Origin: Muscardinus avellanarius
Taxonomy: Eukaryota; Chordata; Mammalia; Rodentia; Gliridae
NCBI GenBank assembly: GCA_963383645.1
Contig: OY726571.1
Coordinates: 25,062,116 to 25,126,115, forward strand
Direction of reading: 5' to 3'
DNA length: 64,000 nucleotides
In this document: positions 45,111-57,500 of the stretch, in pieces
Numbering within the stretch: the first letter of the stretch is position 1
How the letters are laid out: each line of letters opens with the position of its first letter
The notes under the pieces: model-generated
Seen by the model: the letters and a program-made list of their open reading frames with translations, nothing else
What the model was told of the DNA's origin: nothing
The model's database searches: none
Made by a program: the position numbers and the translations under genes

Positions 45111-46917
45111 AACTATCTTCAGGATAAGTCTACCTTCAGCAAAATAATGTGCAAAAGGCATATACCACACTAAGGATCTCAGTGAGTCCGGCAGACTTTT
45201 GATACAGAAGCTTACAGTCATGACATAGTGTTGGTGGGAAATCCTCAGCAAGTAGACTAAGCTCTGAGCTATTTATCCCACTCACTCACAAGATGTTACT
45301 TCTTCGCCATTCAGTATCCTAACAAACTGGCTCTTACCAAAATAACACCCTACTCAAAGATGATCAACCAGATAGGTACATGACAAGGATGTGTGCTAGA
45401 GAAATTAAGCTCACAAAGGAGAGTAGAAACAAGCCAATCCTTATAAACTCAAAGAAATGATGGTCTTAAAAAAAACTACAAAGTTCAAAGGTTCTACAAA
45501 AGATGAGTCAACAGAAAGAAAATGTGACCTGGAATTGGTCAGGAAAAAATTATAATAAAAGAAGAGAAAATAGGGCCAAGGATCAGACCAACTTGATATC
45601 CTTTGTTGCAAGAAATAGAAAATGACCTAAACTAATGTCAACAAAAAAAAAAAAAAACTGAATTTAGTGGAAGAATATAGAAGAGCTTTGAAGATCAAAA
45701 GGAAGGCTAGAGAACCTGCTCACAAGAAGCAGAAAGTTCCAGAAGGCTTTGTGAAGGAACGTTATCATAATGCATGAAAGATATCTATTACTCCCCTTAT
45801 TCAAGACATTAGATGAAAGCCTCTTTTCCGGCCTTTGGTTATACCAGAACAGTACATGAAAGGATTCAGGATGAGGAAACTACAAGGATCTTTTCCACAC
45901 CTTTAGTAGGAAGCAAGAATATCTTGATTTATCATCTACCCAACTTCTGCACCAAACAAAGAAGATTCCTAAAAGGAAATAATATTGTCATTATATAAAT
46001 GAATGTTGCAAAACTAAAACTTAGTAACCATCTACTACAGGGACATGATAAATAGGTTTAGGAATGAATAAATAGGGAGAGAATAAAAACAAAAGGCTTA
46101 CAAAGAACATGACGGTTATAAAAGACGAAAGAGATCAATAAAATGGACTCAAATGTTTCCTTTCGAGGTATAAATGATTACTGAAAAATATCATAAGAAT
46201 ACACAAAATATATTTATCTCCCTAACTTCCTGCGGGTAATTTCCCTAATTAGTTTTTGTGGGTGTTTTCATGCTGAGTTGAGATGAAGGCTGGTCAGATT
46301 TTCCAAGTTCTTTGCTCCAGCGATGGTGAGCACAGCATTGCTGTAGCCTGAACACGAACTTCTTGGTATGGCTCAGCAACACAGCTCCCCAGGGAGAAGT
46401 AATGAGACTTTACTTATTGTTATTTCGAGCCTGTTTGTCATTCATATAGTCTACTTATAATAAACAAATGAGCTTCACATACTCACCTGAATCACACACA
46501 AATTATACTGAGCCATAGAGCTGACCTGGTTATAAGTTATAGAGAAAGTGGAGATGAATCTCTATAGTTTTGTTTTTTTAACTTGCTGTTTCAAATTACT
46601 ACAAGGCAAAAGAAAAGAAATATGACTTTTAATTATATTTTTCTATTTTGAAAATTTGGAGGAAACAGACAAGGAGAGAAATAAGGAGCTGTGACAATGC
46701 CTGCTTAGAAAAGCACCGTCAAAGCTTGTGGAACACAGCAGAATGCAATGCGGATTATGCTGACTAGTTGAGATAAGAAAAAAATACACAGGTACTTGAA
46801 TTAAACAAATTATCTGACTGCATCATCAGACAAGTATAAACCAAGGAAACTCTGGGTCCTTTAGCATAAAAATAGCCACTGAGACCCTGAGAGGAATACT
46901 ACATTAAAACAAAATGA
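45111..46917. other. single-copy sequence
   Basis: No gene or repeat recognised. Confidence 0.4.
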
Positions 46918-47128
46918 AGCCAGGCGTGGTGGCGCACACTTGTAATCCCAGCATTCGGGAGGCTGAGACCAGAGGATCGCGGTTCGCGGACAGCCTCAGC
47001 TACTTAGTGAGGTCCTTCACAACTCAGTGAGACCCTGTTTCAAAATAAAGAATAAAAAATTGGGCAGAGTGTGTAGCTCGGAGGTCAAATGCCTCTGGGT
47101 TCCAGCCCCAGACCAGCAAAAAAAAAAA
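46918..47128 (+). mobile_element. dimeric SINE, 'gggcag/gggctg' subtype
   Basis: Well preserved left half (ggcgtggtggcgcacac) with ggttcgcggacagcctcagc, then linker, tRNA half and A-tail. Confidence 0.92.
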
Positions 47129-47132
47129 AGTT

Positions 47133-47308
47133 AGTTGGGGCATGGTGGTACAGGTCTGTAATCCCAGTACCTGAGAAGTTGAATCCTGAGGATCAAAGAT
47201 ACAAAGCCAGCCTTAACAATTTAGCAAGACCCAGTTTCCAAATGAAAAGTAGAAAGGTCTAAAGTGTAGTTTGGAGATATAATGACCCTGGGTTCAACAT
47301 CCAGTAAC

Positions 47309-47312
<4 letters not shown>
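47133..47312 (+). mobile_element. diverged dimeric SINE
   Basis: Directly follows the previous SINE's A-tail. More decayed, ending in a (AC)n tract. Confidence 0.8.

Positions 47313-47349
<37 letters not shown>
47311..47349. repeat. (AC)n microsatellite
   Basis: Grows from the tail of the preceding SINE. Confidence 0.95.
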
Positions 47350-47350
<1 letters not shown>

Positions 47351-47712
47351 CAGTCTGACTAGGTGGTTCTTCACTGAGATCTTTTAGGTTTTTCTATCCC
47401 TGTGTAGCACAACCACTGAGAGCACATGGCCAACAGCAGACTGGGCCTACCTGCAGTTCCCAGGCCCTTTCCTTACTATACAACCTCTCTTGGCTTCCCT
47501 TCATGAAATATTTTGAGGATCACATAAAATAAAACACCTAAAGCAATGAGAACAGTACTTAAGGTTCCAATTATTTCACATAAATGTGACCTGTTATTTT
47601 TACTGCCATTAAAATATCATAAACTGATAAACTCATAATAATAAAGGAAATGAACCTTTGGGATCATGTTGAAAAGCATTCTTTGAAACAGCTCCATTTA
47701 AATATACAGTTT

Positions 47713-47915
47713 AGCCGGGTGTGGTGGCACAGGCTTGTAATCCCCGCGCTTGGGAGGCTGAGACAGGAGGATCACACAGGTTCGAAGCCAGCCTCAGGTA
47801 CTTAGTGAGGCTCTCAGCAACTTAGTGAGACCCTGCTTTTAAATAAAGTATAAAAAATTAGGTCTGGGAGTAAAGCCCGTAGGTAGAAAGCCTCTGGGTT
47901 CCACCCCCAGTACCA

Positions 47916-47919
<4 letters not shown>
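47713..47919 (+). mobile_element. young dimeric SINE, 'ggtctgggag' subtype
   Basis: Full copy from gccgggtgtggtggcac to ccacccccagtaccacc. The tail has become (AT)n. Flanks atatacagttt / atatgcagttt. Confidence 0.93.

Positions 47920-47966
<47 letters not shown>
47920..47966. repeat. (AT)n microsatellite in SINE tail position
   Basis: About 23 AT units directly after the SINE body. Confidence 0.95.
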
Positions 47967-47969
<3 letters not shown>

Positions 47970-48181
47970 GTTTACTCTTCCTTTATGCTACTTCTACTGT
48001 GCTTTACATTTCATGGGTTCTGTGTATCTCTGTGCTGAATATACGTTGTTCACTGATAAGAGTAATTTAGAGACAGAGGTGACTTCTCATGTAAATGCTC
48101 ATGAACTTCAGCATGGTATACTAAGCAATGTAGCACTGGCATTTTAATTTTGTTCAAGAGCTATAAAATTAGCTTTTTAAA

Positions 48182-48401
48182 GTCAGGCATGGTGGCTTAT
48201 TCTTGTAATCCCAGCATTTGGAAAGCTGAGACAGGAGCATCTCGTGGCTTGCAAACAGCCTCAGCTACTACATAGGCCCTTTGCAACTCAGAGACCCTAT
48301 TTCAAAATAAAGGATAAAAAAAATAGGGCTATGGGTGTATCTCAGATGTAAATTGCCTCTGGGTTCCATCCCTAGTACCACAAAAATAAATAAATAAATA
48401 A
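48182..48401 (+). mobile_element. dimeric SINE
   Basis: Flanks aaattagcttttt / aaattggcttttt. (AAAT)n tail. Confidence 0.9.
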
Positions 48402-49145
48402 AATTGGCTTTTTTTTTTAAGAAAACTGAGTGAAAGAATACTGAAAAATGCTAATAACCAAGTGCTTCTCAGTATGTTATCACGACACTCACTGGTGTCA
48501 CTGCATTTGAACCTTTTTTATTTTTATTTCTCAAAGAAAAGGCACATTTGTTGAGGTTAAATTTCCCCCAGCCTCTTACTCAAAAAAGAAAAAAAAGAAA
48601 CTCTATCTTTGCAACTCGGAACACTTGTTCTTTGTCTCAATAGAATATGTTGTGTGGAAGTTTATCAAAATATATGTATAGCCCGTCAGGTATTTTATAG
48701 ATAGGCGATATGGCAACTAGGGAAACGAATAAATATTTGCTTAATACATGCTTTTGCTTAATAAATGTTGTACTTAATTGGATACAGAATCCCATCTGGC
48801 TTCTTCACATTAAAGTGTCACTCTGTCCATCAGCTATATTGACAAGCTATGGAAAAACTGTTTGCATCTCAAGGTTTGTGGTTTGTTTACAGAAGAGAAA
48901 TGTGGATGTTCTGTTTTTTCATCATGCAAAAATTAAGACTATATTCTTCAAAATGATTTTTAGGACACATAAACTATATTTATTTTTTTTAAATCATTCA
49001 GCAAAGAAGTATTTTAGCATTCACTGAAATGTACTGCATTCAACAAGATTTGGGGAGAAGCTGGTAAGAAATAGATTTCCAGTTTCATTTATAGAACTTG
49101 CCTAAACTTGTCTGTTCTTGGAATTCTGACTTCTCTGTATGTGAG

Positions 49146-49153
<8 letters not shown>
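48402..49153. other. single-copy sequence
   Basis: No gene or repeat recognised. Confidence 0.4.

Positions 49154-49193
<40 letters not shown>
49154..49193. repeat. (GT)n microsatellite
   Basis: Uninterrupted GT run. Confidence 0.95.
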
Positions 49194-49194
<1 letters not shown>

Positions 49195-49214
49195 CTGTCA
49201 CTGAAATCTATTTT

Positions 49215-49307
49215 GCTTTTGTTTGTTTGCAGTGCTAGGAATAAAACCCAGAGCATTGCACTCACATGCTCCTCCTTCCCCAAACAGAACTACACCCCGG
49301 CCCTACT
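49215..49307 (-). mobile_element. tRNA-derived SINE fragment (ID/B4-like)
   Basis: Antisense text gtgctaggaataaaaccca, gcattgcactcacatgct, actacaccccggccc matches the tRNA-like half without a 7SL half. Confidence 0.6.
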
Positions 49308-51439
49308 TGAGCCCATTTTTAAGCATCTACCCAATAAAGACTTTCATTTTCTGGATGTTTCAGGTACTGTGGTTACCTTGAAGAGATGACTGTCATGTTT
49401 AAATTACACAGGAAAAGAGGTGGGGTTGTGGAGACCACCTGGAAGCCTGAGCCTAGTGAGCCTGGTGGCACTGCACAGCTCCTGTGGAATTTGAGCTTTT
49501 GTTCAATCCAAGCAGTGAGCTCTCCTTCCTGGCTTAGAAATCCCCCCTACTTGCCTACTTCTCAGAGCCTTTGTTATCTCTTTGTCTGTTCCACCCTTCC
49601 TAAAAGCACTCTATAACCCATCCTCAGCATTCATCAATGCTCTGCTCTGTTTGAGCCAGAATTATAAATAGGTCGAATGGTGTTCATGTAGTAAGCTGAA
49701 AAGTGACTTACAAATTGGAGAAAACTGAGGAAGAAAAGAAGTGTGTAACAGAATTATTTGAGAACAGTTGAATAATTTACAAAATTAAATAGAAATGATC
49801 TGCCCTTAGAGGTGGCTTAAGAAATTTTTTAGTGGGTCTATTCCATGCCTGTTATAGCATGTGATTTTCCTGGTTTTCCCATGGTCTTTTAACTTCAGTT
49901 TCTTTATCTATGAAGTCATAGATAAAGGCTATGGTCATCTATTCACTTCTGAGGAAAGCTTAAGACTGAATGGGAAAATGTTGGTTAATAGTCCTCTCAG
50001 ATTCTTAAAGTTTATTTTAATCCATCGTAAATCTCAAAGCTACGATGAACGTTAAAGCATGTCACATATATTATTCCGGGAAATTTATTTCCTTTTTGTT
50101 TTTACATGCTCTTTGATAATTCTATTTCTTTTCTAACTGCATTTTCACATATGTCCCTTATTTAAAATATCTGGAAAAATAAAATAAAATATATGGAATA
50201 ATTTTGAAAGGAGATGTAAATCAAGATAAATAGAGTAAAACTCTTAGATAAAAGCAAATTATGAATGGAGCAACACCCATCTGGCATCACTATTGTAATT
50301 ATAGTTGCATTATTGAATCTCCTTGCCTGAAAGGATTTGGGTTTTGTTATCTTCCTAGAAAAAAAAAGAAGAAAGTTGAGAAGCTATTAACCTTTGATAA
50401 CCTTTACAATATTTTGTCAAGTTTGCCATGTGCTACCAAGGGAATATTTCCAGACAGAGTGAAAATTCATTAGACTTGAGTGTTTCAAATATCTATATCA
50501 AGGACAAGGACAAAACTGCTGTCATGGAGAAAGGCCTGGTACACTAGGGCACAATAACTTCAATTTTTCTTCATCTGGGTCTGGTGACCCATTCCATAAA
50601 AATGCCAACACTGCACTATTTGATCCAGATGAACTAGGGCTATGCCATCAAGATAAACACCATTTGCTGCAAATGCCCTGTGCACAGCACTGCAAGGCCA
50701 CATTCCTGATAGTATTCAGAACCTCACTCAGTAGAGTCAAAAGTGACATCTGGTTTGGATGACATGTGCAGGATTCTGGGCCAAAGTCTTTCCATCTCCC
50801 ATAGGCAAATTTTCAATCAATAGGAACACTAGATTTAAATTAAGGTACATGCTAGTTGTCAGATACTATCAGATTTTTGATTACGGAGCTGAATAGCAAC
50901 TATGATTCTGACACCTTTACCGATTTAGCTTTGTAATTTTTTCAGGCATACCCATGTAAACCACTGCTTGTTTTGTAGTGATTTGACATACAGAAGCCCA
51001 TCTTTATAAGTACCAGATGCTTCCCCCTTTTTAGGGACCTGCATATGTCAGTTTCTCCCCATCCTTCGTTTCAAATCAGCATCATGTTCTCTTTGCTCCT
51101 CGCCTCTCTTGGCTCCTGTGATAGGATTCCATCCTGAGTTCCCTCCAGCCTCTCTCCTTCTTTGACTATTTCACGAGCCCCTAGTATCCTTGTGTCCTGG
51201 ACCTGTTCTCTTCTCACTCTATCTGTTCTAGACCATTTCCTCTGATTTCTTACTGATGACAAGAAATCTATACCAGCATCTGTAGCACTAAGCAGGTCTT
51301 TCTACTGAGCATCTAGTCCTGAATGTCCTATTACCTATTGAAAAAATATGTGTGGACATTGTAAAGACAAATCAAATATTCCCCAAACTGAATTAATTCC
51401 CTTTCATGTTTCCACACTCAATCCCCATTTTATTCTATC
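49308..51439. other. single-copy sequence
   Basis: No gene recognised. Confidence 0.4.
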
Positions 51440-51700
51440 TGCTCAAAGTCCCTGGACTCACTTCCTCTTCCTGTTCTCGCTATCTGTCTTTCAATAAGAT
51501 TCCAATTGTTCCTACCTTGGTGTCCAGAACAGCATCCCAACCTTCCCACTTGGGGTAACTGTTCCTGGTATCCCATTCCAAACCTCCAATCCCAGTCTTC
51601 TGCCAACATAGACTTTAGAACTGAAATATGATCAGATCGTTCTCCAGCTCTAAGCCCTGCTGTGAATCCTCAGTGGCTCTGGGATGGTATGTGTGAGTCT
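51440..51700 (+). mobile_element. L2 fragment, 5' piece
   Basis: L2-like sense text (gatcagatcgttctccagct, ctgtgaatcctcagtggctc). It appears to continue at 52060-52385. Confidence 0.5.
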
Positions 51701-51765
51701 GTGCTGATGAGAGAGGGGAAAGAGCAGGGGGGAAAAGAGAAAGAGAGAGGGAGAATGAGAGAAAG

Positions 51766-51768
<3 letters not shown>

Positions 51769-51816
<48 letters not shown>
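51769..51816. repeat. (GA)n microsatellite
   Basis: About 24 GA units, preceded by purine-rich sequence. Confidence 0.95.
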
Positions 51817-51820
<4 letters not shown>

Positions 51821-51821
51821 C

Positions 51822-52050
51822 AAAATTTGGTGGGTTCTGGTATATAGGTTCAAATCCACAAGATCACGTGACATCAGTCAGCTTTCTTAAATCCTGTCTC
51901 TGACCTGAGTTTCCTTGTCTATTAAGAGAGTATAACAACTGTATCTAATTTATATGAGAGTCATGAGGACAAACTGAGATAAAGTACACAAGGTATTCAG
52001 CCCAGTGCGTGGCTTATAACTGAGCTCAGTGTTTGATGTTAGTTATTGCC
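51822..52050 (+). mobile_element. MIR element
   Basis: Follows MIR: gggttc...aggttcaaatcc, ctctgacctgagtttccttg, gagtcatgaggacaaactga, cagcccagtgcgtggc, gatgttagttattgcc. Confidence 0.75.
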
Positions 52051-52059
52051 ATCAATCAT

Positions 52060-52385
52060 TTCACAAAGCCCAGGACCCTCAGTATTATATGCAGCCCCTC
52101 CCCTCAATCTGCCTATACTTCCTGCTCCCAGCTTGATATGTGGCCATGCCTCTCACCCTAGGGCTCTGCATGTCAACCACTAGGTACCCCATGTGTTTCT
52201 TTCCACTTCATGCTGCACAGATGCCACCATTCTGTCTGAAATTCCTGCCTTGAGCCCTTCTTTTCCCAGCCAATACTACTCACCCTTCAAGGCTCTTACA
52301 GACATTTCTCTGGACCACTTCCCCTGATCCACACCATTACGTAGAGTATAGGCCTGTGCTACTGACTTGATAATCATTTCAACAC
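52060..52385 (+). mobile_element. L2 fragment
   Basis: Typical L2 protein-remnant text: ctgtctgaaattcctgcctt, tactcacccttcaaggctc, acatttctctggaccacttc. Confidence 0.65.
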
Positions 52386-52400
52386 TTAAAAAGTACATTC

Positions 52401-52610
52401 TAGCTGGGCGTGGTAGCACACGCTTGTAATCCCAGCATTTGGGAAGCTGAGCCAGGAAGATCATGGTTCGTGGACAGCCTCAGCTACTTAGTGGGGCTCT
52501 TTGCAACTCATTGAGACCCTGTTTCAAAATAAAGAATAAAAAATGGTGCTGGGGGTGTAGCTCGGAGGTAGAATGCCCCTGGGCTCCATCCCCAGTACTG
52601 CAAAAAAAAA
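52401..52610 (+). mobile_element. dimeric SINE, 'ggctggggg' subtype
   Basis: Duplication aaaagtacattc at both ends (52389-52400 and 52609-52620). Full copy. Confidence 0.93.
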
Positions 52611-53109
52611 AAGTACATTCCATGTGTCTAATGAGAATACATAGATGTCTGAGAATACAGATCTTACCCTCAAAGAGGATGTAGGTTATAGCAGGATAAA
52701 AAACTTTGTGACAAGTGTGTGTCCAAGTTTCATGGGACTGTGTAGAAGAGGCCCCTCATTCTCCCTTTATAGTTCTAAAATAGCTATCTGGGAGGAAAAA
52801 AGATATCCAGAATCTTCTGAGTATATAAAATTTGAAATCCACTTATCTATTATTTAAATAATTGGGACACCCTTAAGAAATCAAAGGAGGTACCATCTTA
52901 AGTACCCCATTACAGAGGCACAAACCAGGACTGCCCAAGAGGAATAGCATATACTGTCGCCAAACAGCACTGGTGTGAAGAACATGTCGGCCTCCTATGT
53001 CGTAGATTGAAGTGACCACTTCTTGCACAGAACACGGTTTCTGACACAGCTTAGATTCCTGCTGAATGCCTGGAGTCCATGGGTTTTCGAGGACAAAAAT
53101 GATATATCT

Positions 53110-53298
53110 GGCCGAGCGTGCTGGCACACGCTTGTAATCCCTGAGCTTGGGAGGCAGAGACAGGAGGATTGCACAGGTTCAAAGCCAGCCTCGCTGGCTT
53201 AAAAGACCCTGTTTCCAAATAAAAATATATAAATAGGTCTGGGAGTGTAGCCCAGAGGTAGAAGGGTTCCATTCCCAGTACCACCAAAAAAAAATTTA
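53110..53298 (+). mobile_element. dimeric SINE, short subtype
   Basis: Flanks aaaaatgatatatctg / aaaaatgatctatctg. Linker shortened at ctggcttaaaagaccctg, as in the copies at 178, 27645 and 33912. Confidence 0.92.
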
Positions 53299-53314
53299 AA
53301 AATGATCTATCTGA

Positions 53315-55021
53315 GGATAGTCAGAAAACCACAAAGGACAGGGTGTTTGGGGAACAGGAAGTGCCTACCTTATGGCATCGGGCCATTGGGAATGAGGCAA
53401 CAGTAAACAAAATGTGGAAAGAGAAATGAGTTTCTTGAAGGGCAACAGAGTGAAATATTTTCTTTATAGTTTTGTTGATTCATCCATATAATTCTTGGCC
53501 CACCCTGCCTGGACAACGTGGCAGGGGCCGAGGAGAGTCAGGTGCACACAGTCTTCTGACTCCTGCGAGATTCAGGCCAACAGCAAAGCTTTAATTCTCC
53601 AGCAGCTATCAGGCTACATCACCTGGCCTGATTTCCTTATCTCCACAGCACAGGCAGATATACCTGTGACCCGCGACATTCAGCAAAATGAATGGCTTCC
53701 TCTTTTTCAGCCCTAGAGAACACAGAGCATTCTGACCACACAGGGAGGAAACCGTACCCTCAGAATATGGTTATCTGAACCATATGACTGAAGTAAAAGC
53801 AGAGATTAACACCTGGAAACAAACAGCTAAGGATAACTTGTACTTGATAAGAGTGGGTACAGAAATGGGGGTAGCCCTCTATTCCATTCTATACCATACA
53901 TACTAAATATTTTTATCCCCTGAAGGGACAGTGACAAATGCCATATTATAAGGACCAGAGATAGGTCCTTTGGGCTCTTTTTTTGTTTTCAGAACATAAA
54001 AGTGAATAGAATGACCTACAGGCAGTTTTCTCTTCTATTTATAACCAAAACTGAATATTTAGAAGCCAGTGGTGACCTCCTGACTGCAATTTGCAATCCC
54101 TGAAAGGATGTATAAATAGATAAATGATTCAAATCCGGGAAAGTCCCTAGCAACACTGTATGATAATCACAGGCTCTCAGAGCTAATGCCACCCAGCTTA
54201 AATGGAGACCCCGCCTCCACATAGGCCAATGCACTCAGAAGGTCCTTTTTACACTTTATCTTTTCAGCATCTTCATGAATTAAAAAGAGGAAAAGATTAT
54301 AATATTCAGGGAGATAAAAAAAGGACATGCATATGTGATACCAAAAAAATAAAATTTCCTAAGAATCTTAGGTATTCTGAATGCTAATGCTTGCCTTTGT
54401 TTTTTTGGTTTTTTTTGTTTGTTTGTTTGTTTGTTTTAATAACAGAGAATGCCTGCTTTTAGGATGCATTGATTAGGAGTTCATAGCACTACTTCAGAAC
54501 AATGCACCCATGGGTCTCTGGGCACTGTAAATTCCAAGATTTACTCTAGCAGATAGAAATGTAAATTTATGTTGCTATTTCACTGATAGAATATGCAGAG
54601 AGTACCACATTGGGAAGGAGCCAGCCTGCACTGGGACCTGTCTTTAAAACTTCTACCTGGGGGTTTAGAGCTGGGCACTCAAGGGCCCCAGTTCCTACAT
54701 GAGAACAGCACTTTGTATTGCATCAATGAAATTACTAAATATAGATGGGTTGGCCACTCGTGGAATATTATACAAACCTAAAATATCGAGTACTTTTTTC
54801 TCACTTTAATCTTGGGACTAAAGGGCACTGAACAAATGAACTTAGAGCACAATCTTCCTTCTATCATACTTGCATGCTACATAAAAACCTGTTAATTTGT
54901 TGGTGTTTCTTAAGCAAATCCACTAACCTGGTAGATATTAAATACTACTTCTGAGTCCATATGGCAAGCACTGTAAATTCTTTGACATATCTAATGATCT
55001 TCTATGCTAGAAAGCTAGGGT
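53315..55021. other. single-copy sequence
   Basis: Includes a T-rich TTTG repeat at 54398-54437. No gene recognised. Confidence 0.4.
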
Positions 55022-55240
55022 GTGTGCTGGGGGGTGTTCCCAGAGATTGAATCCAGGGACATTCTACTTCCAAACTACATCTTCAGTCCTTTTTTTTTTT
55101 TTCTTTTTTGTTTTGAAACAGGGTCTCCCTAGGTTGCTGAGAGTAGCACTATGTTGCTAAAACTGTCCTTAAACCTATGTTCCTCTTGTCTTAGCCTCCC
55201 AAATACTGGAATTATAGGTATGAGCCACCATACCAGCTGG
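55022..55240 (-). mobile_element. dimeric SINE, old
   Basis: Antisense copy with many substitutions, from agattgaatccaggg to gagccaccataccagc. Confidence 0.85.
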
Positions 55241-56098
55241 AAATCTATCTTTTAGAAGCAGAAGGTGTAGATTTAAAAAAATTTTTTTCAATTAAAAAGA
55301 GGGGAAAATTCTAGTAAGATAAGGTCTGGCTACTAGTAAGTTTAAAATACAGTCTCATTAAAAAAGACAAGTTTTAATCCCCAATACCACAAAAAAGACA
55401 AATTTAAAGTGCTGAATATAAATCAATGTCTCCTAATGTAAAGCTCTAAATTAAATAATAATTAGCAATGAGACTGACTTATATGGGATTTTCTATAAGC
55501 AAAGCTGAAGACACATATTTGGGTGCCTTTGATTTCTTAAAGAAGTATGCTTCAAGAGGGACCTTCAACAAAGAAGCGGAAAGAAAGGAAAGGAAAGGAA
55601 ACAAAAGGAAAGGAAAAGAAAGAAGGACACAGTGCAATAAGGGTATATGGCCTGATCAAAGTGGAGCGGGGGTCCAGAGCATAAACTGTGTACAGAGTTC
55701 ACTACACTCTTCCATCTCCATGTCAGTCAGTGGCTGTCCCTGGGCCTAGCACAGGGAATGAGGTATAAGCCTTGCAGCTTCTCTGGATAAGGCAGTTGCA
55801 TGTAGCCAAAGAGCCTGAGCAGAGTGGGAGCAGCTGTGGGTGGTTCCCAGAGCATCAGCAGGGTCTGGGAAATGGACATTCCAGGAGGGACTTGGGCTCT
55901 GGATGGAGCGCCAGCAGCTGCTAGGACTGGGATCATGTGATTCCCTCAAAGCAGTTGTAAAGACCAATGCATTGGTGGAAACACTCACTGTGCTTGCATT
56001 CCAGAATTTCTAGTATTTGCTAACCAAATTCTGAATCTGATACTATATTCTCTTGAGAAGAGACCCCCACCATAATTTTAACTTATAACTTCCACATC
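55241..56098. other. single-copy sequence with a purine tract
   Basis: GGAAA-type repeat at 55580-55625. No gene recognised. Confidence 0.4.
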
Positions 56099-56099
56099 T

Positions 56100-56353
56100 T
56101 GTAGCTTGGTGGTGCACGCCTGTAATCCCTGTACCTGGGAGGCTGACACAGGAGGAATGCAGGTTAGTGGCCAGCCTCAGCTACTTAGTGAGGCCCTCTG
56201 CAATTTAGTGAAATCCCATTTCAAAGTAAAAACTAAAAAAGCAAAATACCCATTTCAAAGTAAAAACTAAAAAAGCAAAATAAAGCTGAGGATATAACTT
56301 GGAGGTAGAATGCCCTTGGGTTCAATCCCCAGTACTGAAAGAAAAAAAAAAAA
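56100..56353 (+). mobile_element. dimeric SINE with 34-bp internal tandem duplication
   Basis: The linker block from cccatttcaaagtaaaaac to gcaaaata occurs at 56215-56248 and 56249-56282. Flanks acttccacatct / actttcacatct. Confidence 0.88.
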
Positions 56354-56591
56354 AACTTTCACATCTAGTGGCATGCTATGAATTTGGTGTTTCCAAATAG
56401 AATGTTGTGAAGTAGTATGAAATTGAATAGAATATAGTTTCCTAAAATGAGTTGAAGTTCTTGGAGGGCTGTAAGACCTCTCTTTCCAGAGAATGTGCTA
56501 CGTCCAACCATACCGATCTAAAGCAGAACTATGTTGTTAGCAAATATACACTTGCTATGACAAGCATGTACGATAAGGCTTCCTTTTAGTT

Positions 56592-56803
56592 TTTTTCTTC
56601 TTGTACTGGGGATTGAACCCAGGGACATCCTACCTCTAAGAAGCACCCACAGCCAGCCCTATTTTATTTTTTTATTTTGGAATAAGGTTTCACTAAGTTG
56701 CTAAGAGACTCTAAATTACCAAGTCTGTCCTAGAACCTGCAATCCTCCTGTCTCAGCCTCCCAAGAACTAGGATTACTAGGTGTATGCTACTATACCCAA
56801 CTG
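56592..56803 (-). mobile_element. dimeric SINE, old
   Basis: Antisense, from ggggattgaacccaggga to tgctactatacccaac. Confidence 0.87.
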
Positions 56804-57267
56804 CATAATACTTTTAATCACCTTGAATTAAATATTTTAACCATTCTACAGTAATAAAACAGAGAGAAGAAGGTGGGCATTCCAGTGGAAAAATAAAAGA
56901 TCTGTAGTAAGTCGTCAAGGCTTAGGACTAGCCCCCTGGCTAAAACTTATCATTGAATCATTATTCCCAGGGTGAGACAGGACCCCAGGTTATCTGGAAG
57001 AAAGGAAAAGTGATTAATCAAAGCAGGGCTGCTGGTGAGCATCAAGTACAGACCAACTATGTCTTGTGTGATAAATGTGGTGATGTTTACTCTCTTAAAA
57101 TAAGTAAAAGTTGCCATAAAAAGAACTCTCCTCTAAGAGAAATATAAAGCTGCAGATATTCAAAATGCAGCTTTTAACAGTATGCCAGAAAAAAAGTCAT
57201 TGCTTACAGATTATTTTTCTCCAGCTCCAGGTAGGTTTTACCTGTCCTCATATCCCTACAAAGTGCT
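56804..57267. other. single-copy sequence
   Basis: No gene or repeat recognised. Confidence 0.4.
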
Positions 57268-57500
57268 AACAGTAATAACAACAGGCAGTGTTCACTGAGA
57301 GCTCCTTGTGAGCCATGCACAGTCCTGGGTACTTTGCGTAAAGCTCATTCTGACAACATAGATGTTCTCTATTATTCTCAGTTCTAACCCACAGACAAGG
57401 TCACCAAATCACAGAGAGTAAGTTGATTTCCCAAGATGAGTAGCAGAGAAGAAACTAGCACCTACACAGTATGGTGCTCTTAACTGTTACTCTGTGGTCA
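57268..57500 (-). mobile_element. MIR element, minus strand
   Basis: Antisense MIR: agtgttcactgagagctcc, gccatgcacagtcctgg, aaatcacagagagtaag, tgctcttaactgttactctg. Confidence 0.75.
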
